From the NCBI GenBank assembly GCA_946185535.1, contig CAMHJX010000005.1:1-64000 (forward strand): a stretch of 64,000 nt of DNA, in the 5' to 3' direction. This document shows, in pieces, positions 19,001 to 27,606 of this stretch (position 1 is its first letter; the number at the start of each line of letters is the position of its first letter). Source of the DNA: an uncultured Bacteroidales bacterium (GTDB lineage: Bacteria; Bacteroidota; Bacteroidia; Bacteroidales; F082). The position numbers were made by a program, and so were the translations under genes. The notes under the pieces were generated by a model. That model had not been told where the DNA came from, did not search any database, and saw only the letters and a program-made list of their open reading frames with translations.

Positions 19001-21978
19001 TCGTCGTACACAGCGGTAATGTTGAAATTATAACCTGGATTAATGTTGTAAGGAAGGCCATAGATGGTATAGTAGGTGTCGTATGTGCTGTCAATCATCA
19101 CTCCATCCTGATAGATATTGTAATACAAGAGTGAACGGTCGTTGGGAGCATCCCAATACAACGAGAGCTCTTCCCCCTCATGGATGAAATCGGAGGCATA
19201 CAGATTTAGCGGCACGTTAAGGTGGGTCGTGAAGCCCCAAACCTGACCCAACACACCTTCGGGGCAATCACCGTTACGTTGGTCGATGCGCCAGAAGTAA
19301 TTGGTGTTGTTGTTCAGGCCTGAGACAAAGAAACGCTCAGAAAGTCCATTGGTCCAGTCTACCAAAGTATCCTCACAATAGTAGGTGGTGCCAAACATGA
19401 GGCGGTATTCCGTCGCCCTGCTGTCAAGATTCCAAGTCAATAAGACAGAATTGCCGACTTCGGTAGCGGCATCGGTTGGACCGGGGTTGGTGGCGAATTC
19501 GGGGCAAGGCACGTTATCTGTATTGATTTCAACTGTGAACTCATCACTAGTTGAGGAAGCCACAAGGTAATACGTGCCTGGTGTGACGGTTAGGTCTGTG
19601 ATGGTGCCGTTGCTACCTCCACCGCTGCTATTGATTGTCACATCGTCAACCAAAACTGCAAACTGGTTATAGGCTTGGTGATGGAAAGCAATCCATATGT
19701 TTTGGCCAACGTAGGCACTCAGGTCAAGTGTCACTTGGGTCCAGTTGCCTAGACGATTAAAGCCGCCTTCTACATTCCTATGTTGTCCATTGCCTCTACG
19801 GCTACCGCCATTGTTCCAAATGGGTGTAAAGTCTGCTGCAGTTGGAGATGCGGCAGTGGAGACGCAAACCTCCATATAGTCAGGACGATCGTTACTCTGC
19901 TGATCATAGTAGAAACTCAAGTTTGCACCATATCCTAAAGTATACGCTTGCGGAGAAACAAGGTAATCATCGCAATCATAGGAAGAGCTAAAAGCATAAG
20001 AATAGCCCATAGCGAAGTTGTCCGAACCATTAGCACCATAGCCTTCAGTTCCGGTGTACAAATCCGTAGCTACAATCCAACCATAGCCGTCACCGTCGTT
20101 GTCGATGTTTATCCAGCCTTGGAGGTCGGTTTCGAAGTCATAGACAAATGTTTCGCGGTTACGACTGATATTACCACTCTTGAAAATGATGTTCGGACGG
20201 GTTGTACTTGTGGTCATGGTGTGGGCAACCGTAGGATCATATGCGGATGCGTCTTGATACTTGTATGACGAAGCATTGAACGGCATGCTAGAAGTGGCTT
20301 GCCAATATACCGTGCTATTCCATTCACCGTTGTTGCGCTGGCAATAAATCAGGATGTTGCTATAGCCGTCCCAAGCGAAAGTGTCTTCGTTGAAAACGAA
20401 TTCATTCCAGCCGATTTCTGGAGTCATGGCACCCGTGTAGACCTTGGTCATGCCAGTAACGACATGAGAAGTGGTCGTCAAAGTTTCGTCATCCACATTG
20501 GCCATCCAAATGGTAATACCTTGTTGGGCAAAACCTGGTGAATTGGTGGAATACCAACTCAAGCTGGTCATTGGGGCAGTAGTCACGCCAGCAGCCTCAA
20601 GCTCAGAAGCGAGGAAGAGGTTCTCAGCGATGCTGTAATTATACAAAGTATAGAAGGGGAAGTAGCCAAAAGTACTAGTACCTTCGCCAATCATGGCTGT
20701 GAACGGTGCATTGTTGCCTCCAATTTGGGGTCTTGTGTAGCTGTTCCCAAAATCGGGGCCGCCAACACCGTTGAAGTCTTCTGTATAAAGCGCTACCTTG
20801 CCGTTTTCGCCGCTTGTGACGGAGGCATTCAGGTAGGTGTCCTCGGTAAAGACGAGCTTATACACAGCATCTGCACCATCGGAGATGCTGGACGGAGGTA
20901 AACGATAGTTGTCGTAAAGCGGAACGCTGTTCGCATTCAGTGTGGCCGTAAAGGGGAAAGCGTCCACCAATTGGGCTTGTTCCCATACATCGGGACTGAC
21001 TGGGGTGTAAGCCGTGGCACTTACATCGAACAGGGTCACTTCGTTGTCGCCATAATTGACAACCAAGTTCCCATTGACCACACCAGAAGCGTTACCAACA
21101 GTGCTAAGGTTGACGTTGAAACCGTGATAATGACCCAAAGTGAAAGGAACGCTTACACTTTCAAGACCCAACTGGAAATAGCTGTTGTTGGTGACCGCAA
21201 CACTATTTATGGTAGTTTCTGTCCCTAGATTGAAGACGTTGACCTCCAAGGGACGCATCCAAGCACCGTTCGGTCGATAACCAAGGTCAATCGGGTCGGG
21301 GGTGGTTACAAGGTTGGCTCCTTGGACTCCACCTGAATAGTAGAAGGTGGTCTTCGGAATGAAGTTGCGCTGGGTAGGATTAACACCGTCCAAACTGCTG
21401 CTATTGTATCCAGCAACAGAGGCGCCATCTACGGTTTGGCCGTAGAAATAAATGTTCTTATAGCCAAAATCGGTTGTGTTCTCACAGCCAACGAGGAGGT
21501 TACCACCATAGTAGGTAAATGGCGTATCGAAAGTGATGAGGCAAAAACCACCCTCACCTTCTGCTTCAAATTCCATCGTTCCTGTGTACACCACTTGGCA
21601 ATCATCCTTGGCCTCAAAAGCGGAAATCGTCGTGTAGTCGACCTCTTTGAGGTAGACATCAACTGTGGAAACGGTTGTGTAAGGCATGTTGTTGCCAGTG
21701 GTATAGAATTTGACACTCGTGATAGTGCCTCCATTTACCTCAGCTAAGTCATTTGCAGGGATAACATATTGGCTTTTCGTGAAGTCATCGAAGTAAAAGA
21801 CATACGCAGGCACGTAGTTGTTGGTCGTAGTGCCGTCGTACACCGTTACTTCATCCGCTCGTGCCATGCCCACGAAGGCAAGCAAAAACACGACAAGTGC
21901 TAAGGGGGTTACCCTTTTTCTACTGCTTTTGTTCATGGCATCGTTCCTCTTGCCATGTAATAAAGTACTGTTTTTCAT
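13072..21978 (-). CDS. T9SS-exported giant cleaved-adhesin / FN3 / LamG surface protein
   Basis: Start at 21978 (MKNSTLLHGK) is chosen because it aligns with paralogue starts; an upstream ATG at 22035 overlaps the preceding stop as ATGA and would add 19 residues. Numbering from the longer frame (2987): jelly-roll head; four cleaved-adhesin/choice-of-anchor J type domains, each opening like GWxxIDxDGDGxxW and ending in a VDDVTI-like strand (about 630-805, 1152-1283, 1593-1775, 1915-2100); FN3-like units; a carboxypeptidase-regulatory-like domain (about 1022-1100, GTIEGYVYEQDGVTPI); a LamG/concanavalin-type domain (about 2215-2415, YYPFDGNVDDYSG); a diverged ECRG domain (2485-2597); then the shared GYNW/ECRG/T9SS tail. 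No catalytic motif was seen. Much of the body is homologous to the gene at 27607-37326, and 13496-14211 appears identical to 28031-28746. Probably co-transcribed with the gene ending at 22032. Confidence 0.9.
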   Translation of the reverse strand: MKNSTLLHGKRNDAMNKSSRKRVTPLALVVFLLAFVGMARADEVTVYDGTTTNNYVPAYVFYFDDFTKSQYVIPANDLAEVNGGTITSVKFYTTGNNMPYTTVSTVDVYLKEVDYTTISAFEAKDDCQVVYTGTMEFEAEGEGGFCLITFDTPFTYYGGNLLVGCENTTDFGYKNIYFYGQTVDGASVAGYNSSSLDGVNPTQRNFIPKTTFYYSGGVQGANLVTTPDPIDLGYRPNGAWMRPLEVNVFNLGTETTINSVAVTNNSYFQLGLESVSVPFTLGHYHGFNVNLSTVGNASGVVNGNLVVNYGDNEVTLFDVSATAYTPVSPDVWEQAQLVDAFPFTATLNANSVPLYDNYRLPPSSISDGADAVYKLVFTEDTYLNASVTSGENGKVALYTEDFNGVGGPDFGNSYTRPQIGGNNAPFTAMIGEGTSTFGYFPFYTLYNYSIAENLFLASELEAAGVTTAPMTSLSWYSTNSPGFAQQGITIWMANVDDETLTTTSHVVTGMTKVYTGAMTPEIGWNEFVFNEDTFAWDGYSNILIYCQRNNGEWNSTVYWQATSSMPFNASSYKYQDASAYDPTVAHTMTTSTTRPNIIFKSGNISRNRETFVYDFETDLQGWINIDNDGDGYGWIVATDLYTGTEGYGANGSDNFAMGYSYAFSSSYDCDDYLVSPQAYTLGYGANLSFYYDQQSNDRPDYMEVCVSTAASPTAADFTPIWNNGGSRRGNGQHRNVEGGFNRLGNWTQVTLDLSAYVGQNIWIAFHHQAYNQFAVLVDDVTINSSGGGSNGTITDLTVTPGTYYLVASSTSDEFTVEINTDNVPCPEFATNPGPTDAATEVGNSVLLTWNLDSRATEYRLMFGTTYYCEDTLVDWTNGLSERFFVSGLNNNTNYFWRIDQRNGDCPEGVLGQVWGFTTHLNVPLNLYASDFIHEGEELSLYWDAPNDRSLLYYNIYQDGVMIDSTYDTYYTIYGLPYNINPGYNFNITAVYDEGESNFSNTRWVRVTGEGTIEGYVYEQDGVTPIQGVRVEFQGTGQIGGSYWYYNYTDENGHYSLNMIAGTYTGISTCSGYQDAQHGAFTVSFNELTSSINFVMDEVFSPVAQVVAEYYPDANDPSSPYVKVYWATNESIEDFETGDFSMFNWQLDYTYPWSITTTNPYEGAYCMKSGGTGVANVVSNMTVTVNIPADGVMSFFGKISCESNWDYGYFYIDGVQKAQYTGTSNWAEKSFDITAGDHTFMWQYTKDGSVNSNDDCFYVDYITFYKQPEPPQPAQPGWHTYAEGDFNNAVGSNVGTSRWAYEYPVSLLGSYAGFTMTKVSLFSDNMYSAVGGNYTCTIYQGGNLPMEGTAVSTITVDVPQNQNAWVDFDLTTPVSVTGNDNLWVVWTANTALSSWPAGCTDVSFVEEGTWWNAGYEAGYGWEHQTYGTWTMRQYFTNREGRGFYSYANDNAPVAVEVPVIVKGAPVMPVKGVETVTTICANPNAVPSARVNNNTRAFSYYRLYRTNAYNEGPYTDENTELLASGLQDTLYIDVNWPNTAPGVYKWGVGCVYSGNRGEEIEVPITWSEPVSINDAEANREAFNYGFEGGMLGWTTIDADGDGIDWFHSSNSLTESGYDYTGSGHNSSDGFMVSASYSDVTYNSYAADNYLVSPQKYTLEDNASLNFYFDYGSDSYPDYFEVCVATANNPSANDFTSVWNVNMRGNSEKASVRHNSNRNMNWRNVNVNLSAYAGQQVWIAFHHQDYDEYEVWIDDVTINAIGGGILQEPRESEIVWSNFLGKDMYLNNGEVDLTVTLNSGDSPAGTTVSFTNLNPGEQQFYPIADIILDGSGYYAWNSFRKGDYQVTITKEGYTSVIDNVSIWDATSLSYILEESIPIVNNLYVSSTGWAMWEHSENGDTFSYDFDNGIPADWTTIDADGDGYTWVSSMNPGIYHNSGVDLTGTGHNNSAHYVISCSWANGLGQVLYPDNYLVSPQVTLAAGSTFSFWACAQDASYAADHFGVFISDNGTSNWTMVQEWTMTAKGGGDMMSIGRGGNTRAQGNWYHYTVDLSAYVGSKYVAIRHFNCSDQFILNVDDIELTFDRNGDRHFEYSQVILTDIQGIILFSENTMDSFIQLPVDNLVEGQTYHCKVASVFSTGMTQWAEVEWVYQACDNFEGASDLTVETTEEGNLVSWTYPENERDGNHDMLLSVSEDFNDGLIAYYPFDGNVDDYSGYGNHGTIIGNVVPATDRHGNPNGAYRFPGEPFNYISVPDAGILHLNSFTLSAWVYSDAENYGEGYLINKGRDINNGSYRLYVRGVGATTQYGGSNDAAVDSEPTVGQWHMITGTVQGDQAKFYIDGVLMDERTLSYPFVYNNAEPLTLGMHYYTGVPDYYAYPLLGVMDDVRIYNRVLTDQEVFNLYGSNSVLGAMVYRENELVGFTHDNYYLDEGNTGNHQYSIRVVYGGPAICPNNNVYYSMSCSQSTSNDDDHWNVDIHEYPYNMNVTGIIQINGVEQQTPTLEIGAFCGDECRGTQRLTYFPQVDRYLVFLTLYGDAGDVMSFRLYDHALGQELDLSCLSTITFVPDGFMGNAFDPYVFSFGNTMAEQVSNFSQGYNWWGTYIEQEGIDGLGMLQNGLGDNGVTIRSQASGYTDYYQGYGWYGSLSSINNEFSYRVITSAPCTVTMTGNAAVPSQHPITLSQGWTWIGYVPSTTMSVDAALANLDAVQGDKLKSQQGYADYYVGYGWYGSLNTIEPGMGLMYYSTNGNPISFTYPDNGRGGEPRQNLTAENNHWVPNVYAYPDNMTVMAVVELDNVELSSDNYELAAFTANGECRGSVRLTYAEPLHRHVAFLTISGKDAAELSFRLYDTETGMEYYDAEESLDFVADAIVGESNDLYVIHFRGNAGMDEFASGVKVYPNPVSAGERFSIGMNMDIKSPVRVEIVNALGAVVSVETSTQAPASIVAPITAGVYTLRITVKGKGTAVRKLVVK
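13496..14211. repeat. Long direct repeat, copy 1 (about 716 bp, paired with 28031-28746)
   Basis: Compared base by base by eye, this stretch matches 28031-28746 at a constant offset of 14535 with no difference noticed, while the flanks on both sides differ (for example 14212 C versus 28747 T). It covers the GYNW module and most of the ECRG domain. Confidence 0.8.
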
Positions 21979-22031
21979 AATATTAGTTTTTATGTGAATA
22001 GTATTGTTGTTGCTACTCTCTTGACCGAAAC

Positions 22032-25000
22032 TCATTTGACCATCAACTTGTGGATAAAGGTACCCTTCCCTTCCACAGTGATGCGCAAGGTGTAGATACC
22101 AGCGACCGTAGGAGCTGTCAATGTAGCAGGTGTCTGTTCAGTCGTTGCACGCAACGTCTCTACACCTAACGCATTGATAATTTCAACATGGACAGGATTC
22201 TTCACATCGTCAGCAACATTGACAATGAAACGTTCGCCGCAATTCACAGGGTTCGGGTAGACCTGCACCTTGCCAGCAAGCTCGTCCATGCCCGTTGTGC
22301 CTCTAAAGTGAACCACATAGAGGTCGCTAGCATCGCCCACGATGGCGTTGGCAACGAAGCTGAGGCTTTCTTCGGCATCGTAGTATTCAACCCCCGTCTC
22401 CGTGTCGTAGAGCCTGAAGCTCAACTCGGCAGCATCCTTGCCCGAGATGGTCAGGAAGGCCACGTGGCAGTGCAATGGCTCGGCATATGTCAGCTTCACG
22501 CTGCCTCGGCATTCGCCGTTGGCAAAAGCAGCCAGCTCGTAGTGCTCTGAGTTGAGTTCCTCTCCATTGAGCTCAATGGTGGCCATCACCGTCATGTTGT
22601 CGGGATAAGCGAAGGTGTTCGGCTTCCAATGGTTGTGCTCTGCGGTCAGGTTCTGCTTTTGCTCTCCTCCCCTGCCATTATCAGGATAGGTGAACGTGAC
22701 AGGATTGCCATTCATCGAATAGTACATCAAACCCATACCAGGCTCGATGGTGTTGAGAGAGCCGAACCAGCCGTAGCCAGGATAATAGTCAGCATAGCCT
22801 TGCTGCGACTTCAGCTTGTCGCCCGAAGTCGAGGTCAAGCCCGACATGGCTACGTTCACATCCATGGCTGTAGTAGGCACATAACCAATCCAAGTCCAGC
22901 CTTGACCCAATGTAATGGGATGTTCTGAAGAAACAGCCATGTTGCCCGTCATGGTGACCGTACAAGGCGCACTGGTGATAACCCTGTAGGACGACTCGTT
23001 GTTGATGCTCGACAGCGAACCATACCAACCATATCCCTGATAGTAGTCCGTGTAGCCGTTAGCCTGCGAACGGATGCTGACACCGTTATTGCCCAATCCT
23101 TCCTGCAACATGCCCAGGCCATCAATATCGCTTTGCTCTATGTAGGAACACCACCAATTATAGCCTTGAGAGAAGATCGTTATTTGGTCGACCGTCATGT
23201 TGAAATCGAACACATACGGATCGAACGGGGTGCCCATGAAACCATCTGGAACAAAGGTTATGGTTGACGAGCAAGACATATCAAGTTCTTGGCCAAGGGC
23301 ATGGTCATATAGACGGAAACTCATCACGTCACCTGCATCGCCGTAAAGGGTAAGGAACACCAAATAGCGATTCACTTGTGGGAAATAAGTCAGCCTTTGC
23401 GTGCCACGGCATTCGCTGCCACAGAAAGCACCGATTTCCAATGTTTCGGTTTGTTGCTCCACACCATCGATTTGGATGATACCCGTCACAGACATGTTGT
23501 ATGGATATTGGTGGATGTCGACATCCCAGTGGTTCACATTGGTGGCCCTGAAATTCGCCACGTATGAGGCGTTTTCGCTGACGATGAAGCTGTAGGCGGC
23601 ATTTGTGGATACTTGAACGCCGTTTTTAGTCCAGTTCGTGAAAGTATAGCCCTCATAGGGTATGGCCGTCATGTTGCAGATAGAACCCGCTTCATAAACC
23701 CCACTAATCCTGACAGTTCCTTGCTTGTCCAAAGTATTATCAGAAACTGTTGGCAAAGGTTCGAATGAATCTACATCGTTTGCAGATTTATTGCTACTCA
23801 CATTCAGCGTGACAGGTATCTCAACATAGGGCATGGATTCATCATTGGTGTTAAGGATAATGTTGGCGGTGTATGAAGTACCCGAATTAAGACCAATGGA
23901 GTTGAGTGAGAGGGTAACAGTCTCGGATTGACCACCAAAAATGGAACCTTCAGTCTTGTTAATGGAAGCCCAAGTGGCGGGGACAAGTTCACCTTGGCAA
24001 TTCACTGAAATCAACCAAGCACCACCGAAGCCGCCAGCACTGTAGCAGTGGCTGAAACTATTGCTGTTGGTGCTGAGCCAGTTGCCGTCTGATTCTTCAC
24101 CGTAATCTCCACCGTCCATACTCAAAGGATATTCACCGGCAGCCTGTTCCAACTGAACGGTAGCCCAAATGGTCTGGCCCGTCATATAGACAGGATAGTC
24201 GAAGGTGGCAGTAATCCAAGAACCTACAGCGGTCGAATAAACGGTCTTTTCAGCTAGGAGCTCACCAGGTTGGTTGTCTAGGCCTTGACCATAAATACGG
24301 AAAATATAGTTGTGGTCAGCGGACTGATACATATCATTGATGTAATACTTAGCGGAAACAATTCGCATGCCCATGGATGCGCCAGCGTATGCTGTAGCGG
24401 GAAGTCGGATACCCATTTCACGAGTATAAGCAGCATCAGAACCGATGCCTTGAGATTCTTCACCACTATGATAGTAAAGCTCAGCAGACTGTGAACCAGC
24501 ACCACCTTGACCGAAATCAAGCCAACCCGACCAATCGCCAATGGAGTTGCCATAGTTGCTAATGGTGATAGGCACGTTGATTATGTCGTCTTCACCAAGG
24601 GTTCTTTGGATAGACATAGGATTGATGGTGAGTTCAGGGGCTGTGTCTCCACTTATCTTATTGAATTTAAAGTTGTCAAGATAGAACTCGGAAGTGGCGG
24701 CATTCTCAGGCGGGAAAAAGTTCATTGCACTAAGCGTACGACCAACCACATTCTCACCGAAGCTGTCCAAGCTCCATTGCCATTCACAGATGAGTATTTC
24801 GTTCTCGCCCGGTGCGGTGTAATAGTATCGGGCAACATCGGTGTCGGTGTCGACATTCAGGCGGAAGTGCATCCAAGCGTCATACACACAAGGAATATCG
24901 GCAGTATTGTTACTACCAGCGTGAATGGTGCCATGACCAGGAGCCTGAGTTGAGTTCTGGCCGTCGTTGGTCATATGTAGATAACATTGCATGGCCCAAG

Positions 25001-27332
25001 TACTGTTAGAACCAGCAAAATGATGAAGGATATTGAAATAACCATTCTTGCCTTGAGGAACAAGGATGTCGAACTCAAGGTCGTAGATACCATTTGATTC
25101 GTCACCAAGGAGAAGGACCTGGTCGTTGCCGTAAGTAAGATGACCGCATTGGGTGCCGTTGTAATTAGCAACAACGGCATCTTCAGCGCTGCCTGGAGTA
25201 TTACTCCAAGTGGTCCACCAATCATGACCAGCGGCTATGGATTCCGCCGCAATCTTATTGCCTAACGTGTATTCTTCGAAAGGTTCAAAAAGCAACGATT
25301 CGCTGGTTCCCAAAATGACCCTGCCGCCTTCTGGTGGGTTGGCTGTAGCCGTGATAACATAACTACCGCCCTGGTTTTGCATGAAGTTGGCCTCATAACT
25401 TGCCGTTTCGGTAACCGTGAAACTATAACTGGCATTTGTCGATACTACCATACCGTTTTTGGTCCAATTCATAAAACTATAACCAGCATTCGCTACAGCT
25501 GTCAGGTTGCAGACCGAGCCAGGGGCATACAAACCTCCTCCAGTCACTGTGCCACCATTGTTAGGATTGGCCGAAACACTAATATTGTAAGATGTAACAT
25601 TTTGGTTATGAACTACCTTTACAGCGTGGACATAGTTCTCTGTAGCTGAGGTCTGGGTGGCATCTGAACCCCAATATAATCCAAGTTGATCATCACTCTG
25701 AAAACCGAACCAGAACTCTCCTGGGATGGTGGTATTGTCAACGCCTATCGTGTAAAGGTTCTCGGAATAACCATATAAAAAGTCGACGTTTTCATCTGTG
25801 AGCTTATCTTCAACTTGATGCCAGTATCCTTCGTTGACATTGCGGTAGCTGACATAGATGCTTCTGTAGTATTTGCCAGTATTGTCGTCTATACGAGTGA
25901 TGTCAGGAGCCGAAAAGGCGCAGGCAATGTTACCCATAGGGTCTATGGAAAGAGCAGGCATACTCGATAAGCCACTACGCATCTTGTAAAAATAGTCATT
26001 CTCACGGAAAAACAAGTCGTTATCGAAATAATAATCATCATATATAGGCATATAACCAATCCATTTGCTAGGGTCGTCGTGAATTGTCACAAAGCCTGGG
26101 TTTTCAGGGTCGGGCCACCATAGTCTTAAAGCATCGTGTGGGTTGCCATTTTCTGATTGTATAGGAGCTAGTTGAGTATCGTTCCAATAATAGATACCAT
26201 CAACTGTACGACCAGTCCAAAAAGTATAATTGCTACCAAGTTCATCATGGATATACTCATAAGTACTCATAGCCACGTGCGCAACACCGTTGTTATCAAT
26301 AGCTATAGCAAGATTGGCAGGGCCATATACCGTATCCGTGTAAATGGAGTTGGGGTCTGTTTCCCAGTCATATCCATAATAAGGATTTTGCCAAATTACT
26401 GTCCTGTTCCAAGTCTGACCGTCGTTGGTTGATTTGTACATAACGACATGACTTCTGAGGTCATCACCGTAAATTATGGCTACATTATGGCCGTTGGCAG
26501 TGATGTTGTAATCGTCCCCAGAGTAGTGACCAGTTTCTTCACCGTCTTGGGCAAGGGGTGAATAGGTACAGGTCCAGTTCTCGGCATCAGTTGAACGGTA
26601 GTATACTTGGTGATGGACAACTTCATCGCTGCTGATAGCATACTGAATATCGGCAATCACATGGATGATGTTGTGATGGTCGCCCGAAGTGGCAACTCTG
26701 GGCCATGAGGCATACTCGTTATAAGGATACCCACTTGGAGCATACGGAAGTTCGCCTCTATAAACCCATTCTCCTTGACCAGCAACTTGTCGGGTCCAAC
26801 AGCGGAGCGGACCATGTGAAATGAGGATTTCGCCACTGTCTCCCCATTGTGCGATGGAAGGCCAACCTGTTCTCATATCTTCGATGCGGGCTTCAGGCTG
26901 TTCCTGCCATACGCCTGTTTCGGCATTGTAGAAGTTGTAACCCGTACCACGGTCGGTAGCCGATTGGCTGAATTGGTGTGAGAAAGTGGCAACCACACCA
27001 ACCGAACCGTTAGGCAGCTGATACATGCGGTTTGAGCACCAGCCGTTGGATTGCAAGTCGTAGGTAGTCCACATGCTTTCATCGTCTTCAATATTATCAT
27101 ACCTATTGGTGATGACATTTTTCGCGGTTTGAGGAGCAAAGTTGGAGATTGACGAGGCAGATACTTCGTTACCTAAGGCAATGCCTTTTTTGCTGTCCAC
27201 TTTGAATGACCTGATATCATTCTTTGCCACACGCTGTTGTGCGAATGCATTCGTCACTCCTGCCACACTCAACAGCAGGGTGAACAGGACAGTATATACT
27301 GCCCGTTTCCAATGTAGAGTTCTTGCTTTCAT
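22032..27332 (-). CDS. T9SS-exported beta-propeller (sialidase-like fold) multidomain protein
   Basis: 1766 residues, signal peptide MKARTLHWKR... to NAFAQ, shared with the two BspA-like genes. Residues about 30-570 look like a beta-propeller with aromatic-rich blades and an Asp-box-like motif STNDGQTW; no sialidase catalytic set was identified, so enzyme activity is not claimed. Then an InlB B-repeat (about 577-650); the first part of a second InlB repeat (ITATANPPEGGRV, about 657-672); a LamG-like region (about 674-890); a jelly-roll/ASPM-SPD-2-like region (about 895-1177); and the remaining part of an InlB repeat (about 1206-1262), so one repeat seems interrupted by some 530 residues. A diverged ECRG domain, the GYNW module, the second ECRG domain and a T9SS sorting domain follow. 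The stop overlaps an upstream start of the next gene (ATGA), suggesting one transcript. Confidence 0.9.
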   Translation of the reverse strand: MKARTLHWKRAVYTVLFTLLLSVAGVTNAFAQQRVAKNDIRSFKVDSKKGIALGNEVSASSISNFAPQTAKNVITNRYDNIEDDESMWTTYDLQSNGWCSNRMYQLPNGSVGVVATFSHQFSQSATDRGTGYNFYNAETGVWQEQPEARIEDMRTGWPSIAQWGDSGEILISHGPLRCWTRQVAGQGEWVYRGELPYAPSGYPYNEYASWPRVATSGDHHNIIHVIADIQYAISSDEVVHHQVYYRSTDAENWTCTYSPLAQDGEETGHYSGDDYNITANGHNVAIIYGDDLRSHVVMYKSTNDGQTWNRTVIWQNPYYGYDWETDPNSIYTDTVYGPANLAIAIDNNGVAHVAMSTYEYIHDELGSNYTFWTGRTVDGIYYWNDTQLAPIQSENGNPHDALRLWWPDPENPGFVTIHDDPSKWIGYMPIYDDYYFDNDLFFRENDYFYKMRSGLSSMPALSIDPMGNIACAFSAPDITRIDDNTGKYYRSIYVSYRNVNEGYWHQVEDKLTDENVDFLYGYSENLYTIGVDNTTIPGEFWFGFQSDDQLGLYWGSDATQTSATENYVHAVKVVHNQNVTSYNISVSANPNNGGTVTGGGLYAPGSVCNLTAVANAGYSFMNWTKNGMVVSTNASYSFTVTETASYEANFMQNQGGSYVITATANPPEGGRVILGTSESLLFEPFEEYTLGNKIAAESIAAGHDWWTTWSNTPGSAEDAVVANYNGTQCGHLTYGNDQVLLLGDESNGIYDLEFDILVPQGKNGYFNILHHFAGSNSTWAMQCYLHMTNDGQNSTQAPGHGTIHAGSNNTADIPCVYDAWMHFRLNVDTDTDVARYYYTAPGENEILICEWQWSLDSFGENVVGRTLSAMNFFPPENAATSEFYLDNFKFNKISGDTAPELTINPMSIQRTLGEDDIINVPITISNYGNSIGDWSGWLDFGQGGAGSQSAELYYHSGEESQGIGSDAAYTREMGIRLPATAYAGASMGMRIVSAKYYINDMYQSADHNYIFRIYGQGLDNQPGELLAEKTVYSTAVGSWITATFDYPVYMTGQTIWATVQLEQAAGEYPLSMDGGDYGEESDGNWLSTNSNSFSHCYSAGGFGGAWLISVNCQGELVPATWASINKTEGSIFGGQSETVTLSLNSIGLNSGTSYTANIILNTNDESMPYVEIPVTLNVSSNKSANDVDSFEPLPTVSDNTLDKQGTVRISGVYEAGSICNMTAIPYEGYTFTNWTKNGVQVSTNAAYSFIVSENASYVANFRATNVNHWDVDIHQYPYNMSVTGIIQIDGVEQQTETLEIGAFCGSECRGTQRLTYFPQVNRYLVFLTLYGDAGDVMSFRLYDHALGQELDMSCSSTITFVPDGFMGTPFDPYVFDFNMTVDQITIFSQGYNWWCSYIEQSDIDGLGMLQEGLGNNGVSIRSQANGYTDYYQGYGWYGSLSSINNESSYRVITSAPCTVTMTGNMAVSSEHPITLGQGWTWIGYVPTTAMDVNVAMSGLTSTSGDKLKSQQGYADYYPGYGWFGSLNTIEPGMGLMYYSMNGNPVTFTYPDNGRGGEQKQNLTAEHNHWKPNTFAYPDNMTVMATIELNGEELNSEHYELAAFANGECRGSVKLTYAEPLHCHVAFLTISGKDAAELSFRLYDTETGVEYYDAEESLSFVANAIVGDASDLYVVHFRGTTGMDELAGKVQVYPNPVNCGERFIVNVADDVKNPVHVEIINALGVETLRATTEQTPATLTAPTVAGIYTLRITVEGKGTFIHKLMVK

Positions 27333-27446
27333 AATACTGAATTTTTATTGATTTAGCTGTTTATATCGTTGATTATTATGGTTTTTAAAAAGGAAACAAA
27401 CCAAAAATCCCCTTGATTAGGTTAAATAATGAATGTTTGTTGGCGA

Positions 27447-27454
27447 CAAATTTA
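27447..27454 (-). promoter_or_regulatory. -7 box of the beta-propeller / cleaved-adhesin gene pair
   Basis: TAAATTTG on the minus strand matches TAnnTTTG, about 115 nt upstream of the ATG at 27332. No clear -33 element was found. Confidence 0.35.
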
Positions 27455-27521
27455 GGAAAAAACTGATTAGAATAAGGGAGGTGTAAAAGAATTTTCTAAA
27501 AACACGAACAAGATAGCCACA

Positions 27522-27554
27522 AAAAGCCCGTAGGTGTGATTCCCACGGGCTTTT
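27522..27554 (-). terminator. Hairpin after the giant C10 peptidase gene
   Basis: Arms 27522-27531 and 27545-27554 (AAAAGCCCGT / ACGGGCTTTT) pair perfectly, with inner GG/CC able to extend the stem. It ends 52 bp beyond the stop at 27607. On the minus strand the AAAAGCCCGT arm comes last and is followed by no long U tract. The core AGCCC...GGGCT is shared with the hairpins at 37464-37497 and 42187-42222. Confidence 0.65.
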
Positions 27555-27567
27555 ATCGTTGTTTGAA

Positions 27568-27588
27568 GAGACGCTGATGCAACGTCTC
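27568..27588. repeat. Intergenic relative of the GAGACG/CGTCTC palindrome
   Basis: GAGACG ... CGTCTC arms with GTTGC-like centre, related to the palindrome at 363-392 but here between the terminator and the stop codon of the gene ending at 27607. It shows the element also exists outside coding sequence. Confidence 0.6.
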
Positions 27589-27606
27589 AATGTTATAAAG
27601 TAGTCA

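Noticed and set aside
22032-27332. Calling the propeller protein a sialidase
   Set aside because: Only one near-consensus Asp-box was found and no arginine triad or Tyr/Glu nucleophile pair could be placed, so only the fold is suggested.
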